Assembly: GCA_002364005.1 (NCBI GenBank)
Contig: DEXG01000015.1
Span: 1 to 64,000 of the forward strand
DNA from: Phycisphaerales bacterium UBA3190
GTDB lineage: Bacteria > Planctomycetota > Phycisphaerae > Phycisphaerales > UBA1924
DNA length: 64,000 bases
Direction of reading: 5' to 3'
The notes under the pieces are model-generated. The model did no database searches and was not told where the DNA came from. It worked only from the letters and a program-made list of their open reading frames with translations. A program made the translations under genes and the position numbers. Below are positions 43,574 through 55,488 of the stretch, one piece after another. The first letter of the stretch is position 1. Every line of letters starts with the position of its first letter.

Positions 43574-46500
43574 ATGGCGTTGTTCGCTCGCAAATCGAAG
43601 TCCTCGTCCGCAAAGGCCCACGCGACCACCAGCGTCGCGCAGGCCGCCCCCGCGACGAGGCCTCCCGTTGTGAGTGATTCGTCTCCCCAGCGCGAAGAAC
43701 AGATCATGCGCATCGGCACGCAGATGCTCGACATCGCCAAGGGACACAAGGCCGGCTTGCTCAGTGCGAAGTTCTACCAGGACAAGCTGATGGACTGGTC
43801 CATGAAGGACCACAACTTCAAGGTCCAGCTCTTCCGCTTCGTCGACGCCTTCCCAACACTGACCACGCCCGAGATGGTCCACGACCACCTCGTCGACTAC
43901 CTGACCCAGCCCGGCGTCAAGGCCCCGCCATTCATGGACCTGGGACTCAAGGCCGGCGGCGTCGCCAAGGGCATGATGGCCAAGACCATCAGCACCCAGA
44001 TCAAAAACATGGCCGGCAACTTCATCGCCGGCACCGATGCCTCCGACGCCCTCCCCATGCTCTCCAAGCTCTGGAAGAACGGCATCGCCTTCAGCGTCGA
44101 CCTGCTGGGCGAGGCCTGCGTCTCCAACGCCGAAGCCGACATGTACCAGGCCAAGTACCTCGACCTCGTCGAGAACCTCGTGGGCGAAGCATCGACCTGG
44201 AAAGCAAACGAGCGCCTCGAACGCGACCACCTCGGCGTTGTCCCCCGTGTCAATGTCTCCATCAAGGTCACCAGTCTCTGCGCCAACTTCAACCCGGTTG
44301 CCCCTGAAGCGGCGATGAGCGACTTCATGTCCCGGGCCACCCCCGTGCTCGAAGCCGCGCACCGCAACGGCGTGCTCATCAACTTCGACATGGAGCAGCA
44401 CGAACTCAAGGATCTCACCCTCAACACCTTCATGCACGCCTGCGAGCAGGTCGAGTTCGAGCCGGGCATCGCCATGCAGGCCTACCTCAAGTCCGGCGTC
44501 GAGGACGCCAAACGCATCGCCGAGTGGGCCAAACGCACCGGCAAGGTCGTCACCGTCCGACTCGTCAAGGGCGCCTACTGGGACTACGAGACCATCCACG
44601 CCGAGCAGGAGGGCTGGCCCTGCCCCGTCTGGAACGAAAAATGGCAGACCGACCTCTGCTTCGAGCAGATGGTCGAGGTCTTCCTCGACGCCTGCCCCAC
44701 CAAACCCGGCGAGGGCGGCATCAAGCTCGCGCTGGGTTCGCACAATGTCCGCTCCATCGCCGCGGCACTGGCCGGGCTGGAACGACGCGAGCTGCCCATC
44801 AACGCCATCGAGCTGCAGATGCTCCACGGCATGGCCGATCAGCTCAAGCACGCAGCCGAGGAAATGGGCCTGCGCGTCCGCGAGTATGTCCCCGTGGGCG
44901 AGATGATCCCGGGCATGGCCTACCTCGTCCGCCGCCTGCTCGAGAACACCAGCAACGAGTCGTGGCTCAAGGCCGGCTTCCTCGACAACGCCGATACCCG
45001 GGTCCTGCTCGCCGATCCCGTCACCAAGCAATCGGGGCACCTCCCCGTCGATCTCTACGAGATCGCCCACCAGCGCCACGCCCTCTCACCGGGCATCCCC
45101 GAGGTCCGCAACGGGCGTCCCTTCTACACCGAGCCCCTTCGCGACTTCGCCGAGCACGACCAGCGCGAGGCCTTCGCCAAAGCCGTCGATTCGGTCAGCG
45201 TCCCGCAGATCGCCAATGACCGCAACCCCGATCAGGGGCTTGAGATGATCGCCAAGGCGAACAACGCCTTCCCCGCCTGGCGCGACTTTGATCCGATCAA
45301 GCGCGCCGAGTTGCTCACCCGCGTCGCCGACAAAATGCGTGCCCGGCGTGACATCCTCGCCGGCATCGTCTGCAAGGAAGCACGCAAGACCTGGCGCGAA
45401 GCAGACGCGGATGTCTGCGAAGCGATCGACTTCTGCTCCTACTACGCCCGCTACGCCGTGCCCCTGTTCACACGCACACGCCTGGGCAAGTTCATCGGCG
45501 AGCTTGACGAGCTCTGGTACCAGCCCAAGGGCGTGGCGGTTGTCATCTCCCCTTGGAACTTCCCGCTCGCGATCTGCTGTGGCATGACCGTTGCCTCGCT
45601 CGTCACGGGCAATACCGTTGTCCTCAAACCCGCCGAGCAGACACCCGCCATCGCCCGCGAGCTCTACCAGCTGCTCACTGAGGCGCTCGAGGAACTCCAG
45701 GCCCCCGCCGATGTCCTCCACTTCTGCCCCGCACCGGGCGAGACCACCGGCGCAGCGCTCGTGCGCGACCCGCGCATCGCCCTGATCGCGTTCACCGGCT
45801 CCAAGGCCGTCGGGCTCGACATCATCCAGGCCGCGGGCGTCACCCACGAGGACCAGCCCATGGTCAAACGCGTCATCTGCGAGATGGGTGGCAAGAACGC
45901 CATCATCGTCGATGCCTCGGCCGATCTCGACGAAGCCGTCCTCGGTGTCCGCTACTCCGCCTTCGGCTTCCAGGGCCAGAAGTGCTCCGCATGCTCGCGA
46001 TGCATCGTCGTCGACCCGCAGGGGCCCGACGGCCCAAACATGCAGCTCTTCCTCAAACGCCTCAGCGAATCCACCAAAACCCTCGTGCTGGGCGCGCCCG
46101 ATGATCCCAACACCGATGTCTCCCCCGTCATCGACGATGAAGCCGCGGGCAACATCAGGCGCTTCATCGAGAACGCCCGCAGCGAGGGACTCACCGAACT
46201 CGTTGGCGAGAAGGACTTCACCGTCCCACAGGGCATGCCCGACCTCATCCCGCCGCACATCTTCACCGGCGTGACCGAATCCAGCACCATCTACCGCCAG
46301 GAGATCTTCGGCCCGGTCCTCGCCGTCATCCACGCCAAGGACTTCGATGAAGCCCTGCGACTGGCCAACGGCCACGCCTACAAGCTGACCGGCGGCGTCT
46401 TCACCCGCAAGCCAGCCCACATCGAGCAGGCCAAGAACGAGTTCCGTGTGGGCAACCTCTACATCAACCGCGGCTGCACCGGCGCCCTCGTCGGCCGACA

Positions 46501-46630
46501 ACCCTTCGGCGGCTTCGGCATGTCGGGCGTTGGCTCCAAAGCCGGCGGACCGGACTACCTGATGCAGTTCGTGGACCCCCGCGCCTCGTGCGAGAACACC
46601 ATGCGACGGGGGTTTGCGCCGGAGCTGTGA
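43574..46630 (+). CDS. putA: Bifunctional proline dehydrogenase / P5C dehydrogenase
   Basis: 1018 residues. Oxidises proline to glutamate in two steps. The FAD proline dehydrogenase barrel lies in roughly residues 60-470, with NVSIKVTSL, VRLVKGAYWDYE and the substrate-site VREYVPVGEMIPGMAYLVRR. The NAD-dependent aldehyde dehydrogenase half follows, with SPWNFPLAI, FTGSKAVGL, EMGGKNAIIV and the nucleophile C804 in GFQGQKCSACSR. There is no N-terminal ribbon-helix-helix, so it is not the self-regulating type of E. coli. I chose ATG 43574 because the upstream frame runs through the ribF promoter region. Confidence 0.95.
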   Translation: MALFARKSKSSSAKAHATTSVAQAAPATRPPVVSDSSPQREEQIMRIGTQMLDIAKGHKAGLLSAKFYQDKLMDWSMKDHNFKVQLFRFVDAFPTLTTPEMVHDHLVDYLTQPGVKAPPFMDLGLKAGGVAKGMMAKTISTQIKNMAGNFIAGTDASDALPMLSKLWKNGIAFSVDLLGEACVSNAEADMYQAKYLDLVENLVGEASTWKANERLERDHLGVVPRVNVSIKVTSLCANFNPVAPEAAMSDFMSRATPVLEAAHRNGVLINFDMEQHELKDLTLNTFMHACEQVEFEPGIAMQAYLKSGVEDAKRIAEWAKRTGKVVTVRLVKGAYWDYETIHAEQEGWPCPVWNEKWQTDLCFEQMVEVFLDACPTKPGEGGIKLALGSHNVRSIAAALAGLERRELPINAIELQMLHGMADQLKHAAEEMGLRVREYVPVGEMIPGMAYLVRRLLENTSNESWLKAGFLDNADTRVLLADPVTKQSGHLPVDLYEIAHQRHALSPGIPEVRNGRPFYTEPLRDFAEHDQREAFAKAVDSVSVPQIANDRNPDQGLEMIAKANNAFPAWRDFDPIKRAELLTRVADKMRARRDILAGIVCKEARKTWREADADVCEAIDFCSYYARYAVPLFTRTRLGKFIGELDELWYQPKGVAVVISPWNFPLAICCGMTVASLVTGNTVVLKPAEQTPAIARELYQLLTEALEELQAPADVLHFCPAPGETTGAALVRDPRIALIAFTGSKAVGLDIIQAAGVTHEDQPMVKRVICEMGGKNAIIVDASADLDEAVLGVRYSAFGFQGQKCSACSRCIVVDPQGPDGPNMQLFLKRLSESTKTLVLGAPDDPNTDVSPVIDDEAAGNIRRFIENARSEGLTELVGEKDFTVPQGMPDLIPPHIFTGVTESSTIYRQEIFGPVLAVIHAKDFDEALRLANGHAYKLTGGVFTRKPAHIEQAKNEFRVGNLYINRGCTGALVGRQPFGGFGMSGVGSKAGGPDYLMQFVDPRASCENTMRRGFAPEL

Positions 46631-46639
46631 GCAAAGTGG

Positions 46640-47338
46640 TCAATCGGGGAGATCCCCCTGCAACTGATCTAGATATGGTTGAATCCCACTGGCATGGATC
46701 TGCGGGAAGCTGTCTACCACTTCTGCGATCGATGAAAGATCAAAGCCGATCCATCGGATGATCTCCAAAATGGACTCGTGCTGCGCTGACAAGTCTTTCC
46801 AATGGATAATCCGCTCATGGTGGAACACCCGATTGCGTAACCGACGCACCTGCTCCAGCTTGGACTTGATCTGCTTCCTGTTATGCTTCGATTTCTTCAA
46901 CAACGGAAACACATGCCTGATCGCGGTCGGAAGGAAATGCGCTGAGGGCTTCTCGTAATGCGCTTCAAACATACTGGTCCAGAATCCAAGGGGCAACTCG
47001 GCAACGACACGCCCCGCGGTGACAGTGCGTCGCTGGGACGATATCTTGTTCTTTGCTTCCCCAACCTTGCGATATCCCCAAGGCGTCAGCTGAACGATAT
47101 CGAACCAGTTCGGCGCCTCTACCGAACGCAACATCGCACGATCAATTGCATTTCGAAGCCCAATCTCGAAGAACTGCAGCGGCGCATACAGCGACTCGCA
47201 CAAGGCCATATTCCACAAGTAACGAGCAATGACCACTCGGGGCCCAGCACCGTCCGAGCCGTACACCGAGAGCCGCTCTGTTGAGAGGATGGTCTCGATA
47301 TTTTTCCAATAGATTTCTTGATCACGAACCATCTGCAT
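46640..47338 (-). CDS. Abi-like HEPN-domain protein
   Basis: 232 residues. Helical throughout, with EIYWKNIETILSTERLSVY and LYAPLQFFEIGLRNAIDRAM at the front. Near the end is KLEQVRRLRNRVFHHERIIHW, containing the R-x4-6-H signature of HEPN RNases found in Abi_2/AbiD-type abortive infection proteins. The DNA is poorer in G+C than its neighbours, which suggests acquisition. It stands alone, 9 nt past putA on the opposite strand, with no antitoxin or methylase beside it. Two close ATGs (47338 and 47332) are both possible; a TTG lies further up. Confidence 0.7.
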   Translation of the reverse strand: MQMVRDQEIYWKNIETILSTERLSVYGSDGAGPRVVIARYLWNMALCESLYAPLQFFEIGLRNAIDRAMLRSVEAPNWFDIVQLTPWGYRKVGEAKNKISSQRRTVTAGRVVAELPLGFWTSMFEAHYEKPSAHFLPTAIRHVFPLLKKSKHNRKQIKSKLEQVRRLRNRVFHHERIIHWKDLSAQHESILEIIRWIGFDLSSIAEVVDSFPQIHASGIQPYLDQLQGDLPD

Positions 47339-47429
47339 TCGATAATACAAATGTCAACCTCGAGCTTCCTTCTCCCATCCATCGCGATGGTGCAGGGACC
47401 GAGGTTTCTTTTTTTCCTTCATACCCTGT

Positions 47430-48035
47430 TCAGATACACTGGCAGCTCGAAGCCGCCACCGGCGCGTGCTCATCGACCGCGCCGTGTGCGGGCTCCCATG
47501 CACCCTTGCCGCCCTTGATCAGATCCAGCAGCGGCCACACCGCACAGAAATCATCGCCCGGCCCGAACGGCATGTCGCCCGTGCGCACGATTGAGCCGTC
47601 GCTCATCTTGTGGAACGCGCTCACGCCCGGGTGCGGGTTGCCCTCGTCGTCGGCGTAGCCCATGGCCTGAGCGAACCCGGTCTCGTGGCCCGACACGCAG
47701 GGGAATTCCCAGCCGCGGATTTCTCGAAACGCCTTGATGACCTCGGGCGGATCATTGCTGCAGAGCACGAAGCCGCACCGCTGCATCAGGTGGGGCACGA
47801 TGCCCATCATGGCATCACCCCAGAGCGAGCAGTAGTTGCAGCTGCGTCCCATGTTGTGAACGACGAGCAGTTCGGACTTATCACCGAACAGGCGGGACAG
47901 GTTCACCTTGCAGCCGTTGAGCCCGCGCAGCTCCCAGTCCTCGACCGCTTCGGGCGGCTGTGCCTCGATCGCCTCGCGGAGTTTCTGCTTGGCGTTCATC
48001 ACCTCGGTCTGCAATGCTTTGATCTGCTCGTTCAT
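47430..48035 (-). CDS. DUF899 (thioredoxin-like) family protein
   Basis: 201 residues. The core MGRSCNYCSLWGDAMMG matches the RxCxYC motif of DUF899 proteins, whose fold resembles AhpC/TSA thioredoxin-like proteins. GHETGFAQAMGYADDEGNPHPGVSAF also fits. The C-terminus ends with a CxC (SSCQCI). Function is unestablished, but redox chemistry is plausible from the CxxC. ATG 48035 opens on a helical MNEQIKALQTEVMNAKQ. It is transcribed towards the Abi-like gene, after the terminator of rpoD. Confidence 0.82.
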   Translation of the reverse strand: MNEQIKALQTEVMNAKQKLREAIEAQPPEAVEDWELRGLNGCKVNLSRLFGDKSELLVVHNMGRSCNYCSLWGDAMMGIVPHLMQRCGFVLCSNDPPEVIKAFREIRGWEFPCVSGHETGFAQAMGYADDEGNPHPGVSAFHKMSDGSIVRTGDMPFGPGDDFCAVWPLLDLIKGGKGAWEPAHGAVDEHAPVAASSCQCI

Positions 48036-48097
48036 GGTGTGTGCTCCCTGCCCGTGTGGCCAAGCCCAGTGTACCAAAGACTTTGTGATTGCATGCA

Positions 48098-48128
48098 AGA
48101 AAAAAGACTCATGCATACGCATGAGCCC
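48098..48128 (-). terminator. Intrinsic terminator after rpoD
   Basis: On the minus strand CTCATGC / GCATGAG with a 4-nt loop is followed by TCTTTTTTCTT, about 35 nt past the rpoD stop. Confidence 0.8.
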
Positions 48129-48162
48129 TCATCGTCGAAAATCGCCGCTCGGCAGGCCGTTT

Positions 48163-50031
<1,869 letters not shown>

Positions 50032-50095
50032 GCCGTGCTCTCCCTTATTCAACTCAACAATATACGCACGCCGATCGCTCGACGCGCTCACCCAC

Positions 50096-51988
50096 CTACT
50101 GACCGCTGATTCGCGGCTTGCCGCTGCGACCATGCTGCGCCCGCATGCTGCGTTGACGCTCAACAAACTTCGAGAGGCGCTCTGCCTCGCTCTCATCCGA
50201 ATCGGCGACCTCGCCAGGCTCGCCGTACATGCGTGCGTCGCGTACGGCGACATCGGAAATACACTCGTTAAACAGGCGTGTCACCCGCTCATCAATCCCC
50301 TCGGTATCACGCGCCACCATCTGCCGAAGCATGGTTGCACGCTGTTCCGCGTCGATCGTCTCGAACCCGCGCTCCTCGCCCACATGCGCCAGCTCATCCA
50401 GCACCGCGTGCAACCCCGTCCCCGTCCCGTTCTCGGCGCTGCCGAGCATCGCATCGGCAACAACCCGCGACAGCTCGCTGCCGAATCGCTTGACGGTCAT
50501 CAGCTCCCGCTGCTCGCCGCCCATCAGGTGCCAGAGCTTGTCATCGTAAAGAAGACACCCGAGCAACTGCTCACGAGGATCCGGTTTCCACCCCGCCTCC
50601 GGCTTGGCCTCAACATCAATGCCCCGGTCAGCAAACCGACGACGACCACGACCGGTGCGGATCGCGGCATTCACCACGCCCTCCTCGACCCGCGCCGCCT
50701 GGGCGATCTGACGAATCATCAACCGCCGACGAACCGGCTCCAACTCCGCCAGCCCCAGATCGCTGAGCCGGTTCAGTTCTTCTTCGATGCGCTGGGCGAC
50801 CCGTGCGGGGCCTGCGCCCGAAAGCTCATCACGCAGACGATCGAACTTCCACTTGATCAGATCGACCGAGCCCTCAATGACTTTGGCGAACACCTCCGCG
50901 CCGTCCTCGCGTTTGAGCAGCTCATCGGGGTCCTTGGCATCGGTAAACCCAGCCAGCGCCGCGATGCGGATATCAATCGTCTCGCTCAGGAGCACCTCGA
51001 TCGCCCGATCCGCCGCCTTGATCCCCGCCGCATCGCCATCAAAGAGCAGCACCACCGTGTCGCAGAGCCGACGCAGGACCGTTGCGTGCCCGCTGGTGAG
51101 TGCGGTCCCCAGCGTCCCCACCACATGCTCCACGCCCGCCTGATGACAGGCGATCACATCGGTGTACCCCTCGACGATCACCGCCGTGCGCTCGCGCTTG
51201 ATCGCCCGCGCCGCGTGGTTGATCCCGAAGAGGGTCGTCGATTTCTTGAACACCGCCGTCTCGGGCGAGTTGAGGTACTTGGGCTCGTCCTCTTCGTCGA
51301 TCTTCCGACCACCGAACGCGATGACGCGTCCGATCTGATCGCAGATCGGGAAGATCAGCCGATTCCGCAGCGCATCGTACTGCCCATCACCCCGCTCGCG
51401 CTGCTTGACCAGCCCCGCCGCAAGCAGTGCCTCGGTGCGTACTTCCTTGCTCTGGGCAAACATGCCCAGCCCGTCCCAGCGGTCCGGGCTCGCCCCGATC
51501 ATGAACCGCTCGACCATCTCATCGCTGATGCCGCGTCGTTCGATCACTTCCCGCGCCGCCGACCCGTGCTCGGGATGACTCAGAATCGCCCGAAAGAACC
51601 CCGCCGCCAGATCATTGGCCGCCAGCACTTCCCGATTCCCCACGCCGCTGGGCTCGCCGTCCTCTGCCGATCGCCCGCGCGGCTTGTGCACCGTCAGCTC
51701 GATGTTTGCCCGCTGGGCCAGGAACTCCAACGCCTCGCGGAACCCCATAGAGTGGTACTTCTGCACGAAGGTGAACACATCACCACCCGTGCCGCACACG
51801 AAGCAGTGGAAGATCTGCTTTGTAGGGATCACGCACATGGACGGGTTGCGGTCGTCGTGGAAGGGGCACAGACCGACATACTCACGCCCCTTGGGCTTGA
51901 GTGACAGGTGTTCGCCGACGACCTGAACAATGTCAGAGGCATCGCGCACCCGCTGCCGATCGTCGTTCTCTGGGAACATCCCGCTCAA
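50096..51988 (-). CDS. dnaG: DNA primase
   Basis: 630 residues. The N-terminal CHC2 zinc finger is [12 protein letters not shown]...[11 protein letters not shown]. The TOPRIM catalytic core has [14 protein letters not shown] and [15 protein letters not shown]. The C-terminal part (about 420-600) resembles the DnaB-interacting helical region, weakly conserved. It synthesises RNA primers at the replication fork. The start is uncertain: TTG 51988 has GGAG at good spacing, ATG 51979 is three codons in. It forms an operon with rpoD downstream; rpsU, which precedes dnaG in enterobacteria, is absent. Confidence 0.95.
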   Translation of the reverse strand: MSGMFPENDDRQRVRDASDIVQVVGEHLSLKPKGREYVGLCPFHDDRNPSMCVIPTKQIFHCFVCGTGGDVFTFVQKYHSMGFREALEFLAQRANIELTVHKPRGRSAEDGEPSGVGNREVLAANDLAAGFFRAILSHPEHGSAAREVIERRGISDEMVERFMIGASPDRWDGLGMFAQSKEVRTEALLAAGLVKQRERGDGQYDALRNRLIFPICDQIGRVIAFGGRKIDEEDEPKYLNSPETAVFKKSTTLFGINHAARAIKRERTAVIVEGYTDVIACHQAGVEHVVGTLGTALTSGHATVLRRLCDTVVLLFDGDAAGIKAADRAIEVLLSETIDIRIAALAGFTDAKDPDELLKREDGAEVFAKVIEGSVDLIKWKFDRLRDELSGAGPARVAQRIEEELNRLSDLGLAELEPVRRRLMIRQIAQAARVEEGVVNAAIRTGRGRRRFADRGIDVEAKPEAGWKPDPREQLLGCLLYDDKLWHLMGGEQRELMTVKRFGSELSRVVADAMLGSAENGTGTGLHAVLDELAHVGEERGFETIDAEQRATMLRQMVARDTEGIDERVTRLFNECISDVAVRDARMYGEPGEVADSDESEAERLSKFVERQRSMRAQHGRSGKPRISGQ

Positions 51989-52236
51989 CTCACATCTCCG
52001 TATGTCTCAGCACGCATCAGAATCGCGGGTGTCCGAACCCGCTCCGATCGAACGCGACAGGAAGTATACGGGCGCACCCCTCGCCCGTGCGGACCATATC
52101 CCGTGGGCTCAACATGACACCGACAAACACGAAAAACCACCCATCGCCCGCCCTCAACCCCAAAACCGCTTGCAACCACGCCACCCGTGACCCTCTCGGA
52201 CCAACACGCGTCCGATCATCCTCTACAATCATCCAC

Positions 52237-52512
52237 ATGGTCACCCGTCAACGCATCATCTTCCAAGGCCGAGTCCAGGGCGTCGGCTTTCGGGCACGAG
52301 CCCGAACCGCAGCCAGCCGGTTCCCCGTAACCGGCTGGGTCCGCAACGAACCCGACGGCACCGTCATGCTCGAGGCCCAGGGCACCGAACCCGACCTCAA
52401 CGCATTCCTCAGCGACCTGCGCAAGAAAACATCAGGACTCGTCGAACGCGAGATCCACGCCAATGTGCGAACCGAGCCCGACGAGCACGGTTTCGAGATT
52501 CGCAGGCACTGA
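52237..52512 (+). CDS. acyP: Acylphosphatase
   Basis: 91 residues, the usual size. Hydrolyses acyl phosphates. The signature GRVQGVGFRARARTAA has catalytic R19, and GWVRNEPDG contains N37. The C-terminal strand is HGFEIRRH. It is the first of three plus-strand genes (acyP, HAD phosphatase, DUF418) after the divergent dnaG. No Shine-Dalgarno is evident at ATG 52237, but the start agrees with the family N-terminus. Confidence 0.93.
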   Translation: MVTRQRIIFQGRVQGVGFRARARTAASRFPVTGWVRNEPDGTVMLEAQGTEPDLNAFLSDLRKKTSGLVEREIHANVRTEPDEHGFEIRRH

Positions 52513-52550
52513 ACCCCGAACACGCACCTCCAAAACAGGGGTTCCGACCC

Positions 52551-53261
52551 ATGCTGATCCTCTTTGATATCGATATGACCCTGCTCGAAACCGACCACAT
52601 CGGCATCGACCTCCTCGAGGCCGCCGGGCGGGAACTCTTCAAGACGGCCTTCACCGCCGAGGGCATCGTCTTCGGCGGCGGGCTCGATCCCAACATCATC
52701 AGCGACATGCTCACCAACAACGGGCAGCAGGTCACCCCAGAAAATATCACCGCCATACGCAGCCACTACCACCGAGGGCTCGCGGCCCTCGCTGCCCAGC
52801 GACCCATCGCCCGCGCCCTCCCGGGCGCTCACGAGCTGGTCAACGCAACCCGCCAGCACCCCGGCACCAGCGCCATCGGGGTCCTTACGGGCAACTTCCC
52901 AGAGACCGGTGCCATCAAACTCTCCAGCGCCGGGTTCGATCCCGACCACTTCGTCATCAACGCATGGGGTGATGCCTCCAAGCACCCCAGCCCCCACCGC
53001 TCGCACCTGCCACCCGTCGCCATCGACGCATTCAAATCTGCTCACCAGCAGCCCATCGATCCCGAACAGGTCATCATCATCGGCGACACCATCCACGATG
53101 TCACCTGCGCCCTCGACAATGACTGCCGCGTCCTCGCCGTCGCCACCGGCCACGCGACACGCCAGGAACTCGAAGACGCCGGCGCCCACCTCGTGGTAGA
53201 CGACCTCACCAACACACAGGACCTGCTCGAATGGATCATGACCACCCCCGCACGCCGGTGA
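52551..53261 (+). CDS. HAD-superfamily phosphatase (Gph-like)
   Basis: 236 residues. The HAD motifs are FDIDMTLLE (D6, D8, T10), VLTGNF for motif II, and IIIGDTIHDV for motif IV. A helical cap lies between residues 18 and 90. The family includes phosphoglycolate and nucleotidase-type phosphatases; the exact substrate is not fixed by sequence. The downstream DUF418 gene overlaps its 3' end. Confidence 0.88.
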   Translation: MLILFDIDMTLLETDHIGIDLLEAAGRELFKTAFTAEGIVFGGGLDPNIISDMLTNNGQQVTPENITAIRSHYHRGLAALAAQRPIARALPGAHELVNATRQHPGTSAIGVLTGNFPETGAIKLSSAGFDPDHFVINAWGDASKHPSPHRSHLPPVAIDAFKSAHQQPIDPEQVIIIGDTIHDVTCALDNDCRVLAVATGHATRQELEDAGAHLVVDDLTNTQDLLEWIMTTPARR

Positions 53262-54493
53262 GTTCGCCCGAACAGCACGCACAACCCACGCCGACCAAAG
53301 AACGCTTCTCGTCCATCGACACCCTGCGGGGCTTTGCGCTTATGGGGATCCTCGTGCCCAACATCTGGCATTTCGCCTGGCCGATGTCCGACATCACGGG
53401 CCACGGGCTGATGAGCGACGCCCCCGCCAACGATCTGGCCCGGGACATCACCTCCACCCTCTTCCTCGGCAAGTTCATGTTCCTCTTCGCCCTGCTCTTT
53501 GGTTCGGGCGTCATCATGTACAGCCGAAAGTTCGATCACGCTGATGAACAAGGCAAGTTCCACAGCCCGCTCTTCGCCGGCTGGTCGCTGTGGTACACAC
53601 GCTGCTTCGTGCTCCTCGTCTTCGGGATGATCCACGCCTACCTCTTCTGGTACGGCGACATCCTCACCCTGTACGCGCTGGCCGGGCTCACCCTGCTCTG
53701 GTGGGTGCGGCGACTCAACCCCATGCTCCAGTTCTGGGGCGGGCTGGGCGTGTTCCTTACCTGGTCCGCACTCATGATCGGGCTCACGCTCCTGAGCTAC
53801 TGGAGCTACACCCAGGGCAGCATCTCTTTAGAGCAGCTCACCGGGGGCGACCCCCAGCATGAACTCGCCGGCTACACCGGCACCTTCATCGATGCCTTCA
53901 AGACCAGATTCTTCACCACGCTGATGATCCAGATTTTCTTCGGCATCCTGCTCATGCCCGTCCTCTGGGGCATCATGTGCATGGGCATGGGGCTCACCCG
54001 CATGAACATCCTGACGGGACAGCGGTCCCGACGCTTCTACTTCACCGCCTCCGCGATCCTCCTGTCCGTGGGCATCCTCCTCACGATGCTGCTGTACACC
54101 GCGTCCCAGCGACGATTCGGTGACATGTTCGGCTTTATCTGGCAGACGGGGGCCCAGTCCGTGGGGGTCCCGCTCGCCCTCGGCTATGGCGCGCTCATCG
54201 TCGCCCTGAGCAAGTGTGCGTGGGCCAGCGTCATCACCACGCCCCTGGCCGCCGTCGGGCGTATGGCGCTGACCAACTACTTCACCCACACGCTGCTGTG
54301 CACAACATTCTTCTACGGCTACGGGCTGGGATACTTTGCGCAAATCGAATACCCGCGGCTCTGGCTCGTCGTCCTGGGGGTCTGGGCGATCAATATCGTC
54401 TTCTCATTGCTCTGGTTACGCGTCTTCAACATGGGCCCCTTCGAATGGCTCTGGCGTTGCCTGACTTATCGACGACTCGTCCCCATTCGCTGA
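53231..54493 (+). CDS. DUF418-family membrane protein (YeiB-like)
   Basis: 420 residues with about nine transmembrane helices. The N-terminal RFSSIDTLRGFALMGILVPN and the C-terminal DUF418 segment AVGRMALTNYFTHTLLCT are family hallmarks. The role is unknown in this and other bacteria. Two starts are plausible. ATG 53231 (used here) overlaps the HAD gene by 31 nt with an AGGA upstream. GTG 53258 overlaps the HAD stop as GTGA, like cmk/pyrD. Confidence 0.87.
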   Translation: MDHDHPRTPVSSPEQHAQPTPTKERFSSIDTLRGFALMGILVPNIWHFAWPMSDITGHGLMSDAPANDLARDITSTLFLGKFMFLFALLFGSGVIMYSRKFDHADEQGKFHSPLFAGWSLWYTRCFVLLVFGMIHAYLFWYGDILTLYALAGLTLLWWVRRLNPMLQFWGGLGVFLTWSALMIGLTLLSYWSYTQGSISLEQLTGGDPQHELAGYTGTFIDAFKTRFFTTLMIQIFFGILLMPVLWGIMCMGMGLTRMNILTGQRSRRFYFTASAILLSVGILLTMLLYTASQRRFGDMFGFIWQTGAQSVGVPLALGYGALIVALSKCAWASVITTPLAAVGRMALTNYFTHTLLCTTFFYGYGLGYFAQIEYPRLWLVVLGVWAINIVFSLLWLRVFNMGPFEWLWRCLTYRRLVPIR

Positions 54494-54599
54494 TTACTCC
54501 CATTCCCATCACCCAGAACCCGCGAAGTTCGGGGCGTTTTGCTACACTCCCATCAGAGATCGTCTCGCCACATCACGCATCGGCAAGGAGGCCCGAGCA

Positions 54600-55343
54600 A
54601 TGCCCAGCAGTTACCGCGCACTCTGCAACGATTTCTACATCAACTCCAAACTCAATGTGCGCATGGAACTCCCGACCAACCGCGAGCCCGTGCTGGAGCT
54701 GTTCGAACGCACTCGTCGTTCGTACCCGGCGATGAACGCGTTCCGACGCTACAAGGACGAGCTCGCCCTCGAGTCCGCACCCAACGCCACCCCCCACCGC
54801 TGGGTGGCTATTCGCCAGTCCTCCGTCCGCGCCGGCGTCGTCAACCCGACGAACACCGATGACATGTACTCTGTCCACCGCGACACCATGGAGACATCCC
54901 CCTACTTCCTCTCCATCTCCCCGCTCGACATCGAGTACATCGAACTCCTCTACGGCTTCGACCTCAACGCCTCGGGCAACCACGACGCCATCGCCGCCAA
55001 CGCCCTCCTGGCCGGCTCACCCATGGCCGCACTCATCGATGCCGCCGACATCAACATCCTCGACTGCCAACCCAATCTGGGGATGAAGCTGGTGGACGAC
55101 GCAGGCCTCGAAGTCCACTTCGAGGTCAAGACGCGCTCCAAAGGCAAAAAGCCCACCGAGCCCAACCCCGACCCGATCTCGGTGTACCTGACGCTGCGTC
55201 GATTCGACCCGGTCACGGACCTGAACGACCTGACGAACCAGCTCGACGACCTGATCGAGCGTGGCCAGAACCTGGTGGACGAGTACGCGCTGCCCAACCT
55301 GCTGATGCCACTGCGGGAAGAAATCGCGTCGAGCTCGTTCTAA
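54600..55343 (+). CDS. Hypothetical protein, probably well translated
   Basis: 247 residues, soluble, mixed alpha/beta, no signal peptide. The sequence opens MPSSYRALCNDFYINSKLN and contains AFRRYKDELALESA and ISPLDIEYIELLYGFDLN. A perfect AAGGAGG lies 8 nt before the ATG, stronger than at most genes in this window, which hints at high expression. No family is recognised. It is in its own unit between the DUF418 gene and the FG-GAP gene. Confidence 0.65.
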   Translation: MPSSYRALCNDFYINSKLNVRMELPTNREPVLELFERTRRSYPAMNAFRRYKDELALESAPNATPHRWVAIRQSSVRAGVVNPTNTDDMYSVHRDTMETSPYFLSISPLDIEYIELLYGFDLNASGNHDAIAANALLAGSPMAALIDAADINILDCQPNLGMKLVDDAGLEVHFEVKTRSKGKKPTEPNPDPISVYLTLRRFDPVTDLNDLTNQLDDLIERGQNLVDEYALPNLLMPLREEIASSSF

Positions 55344-55488
55344 TCCATGCACGCATCGGTCGAAGTGATATGACGCGAGCCATGGTGACCTGTGCCAATT
55401 CGCATATCAACCATTGGAAACTGAGCGAAACATGGTATTCTGCCTCTGCGGTGTAGCAGCAGTCTCCTTTGTTCCGGACGAATCATCT

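Noticed and set aside
43550..46501. Two long antisense frames across putA (509 and 471 codons).
   Set aside because: Gly/Asp/Val/Leu-rich shadow translation of the putA coding strand.
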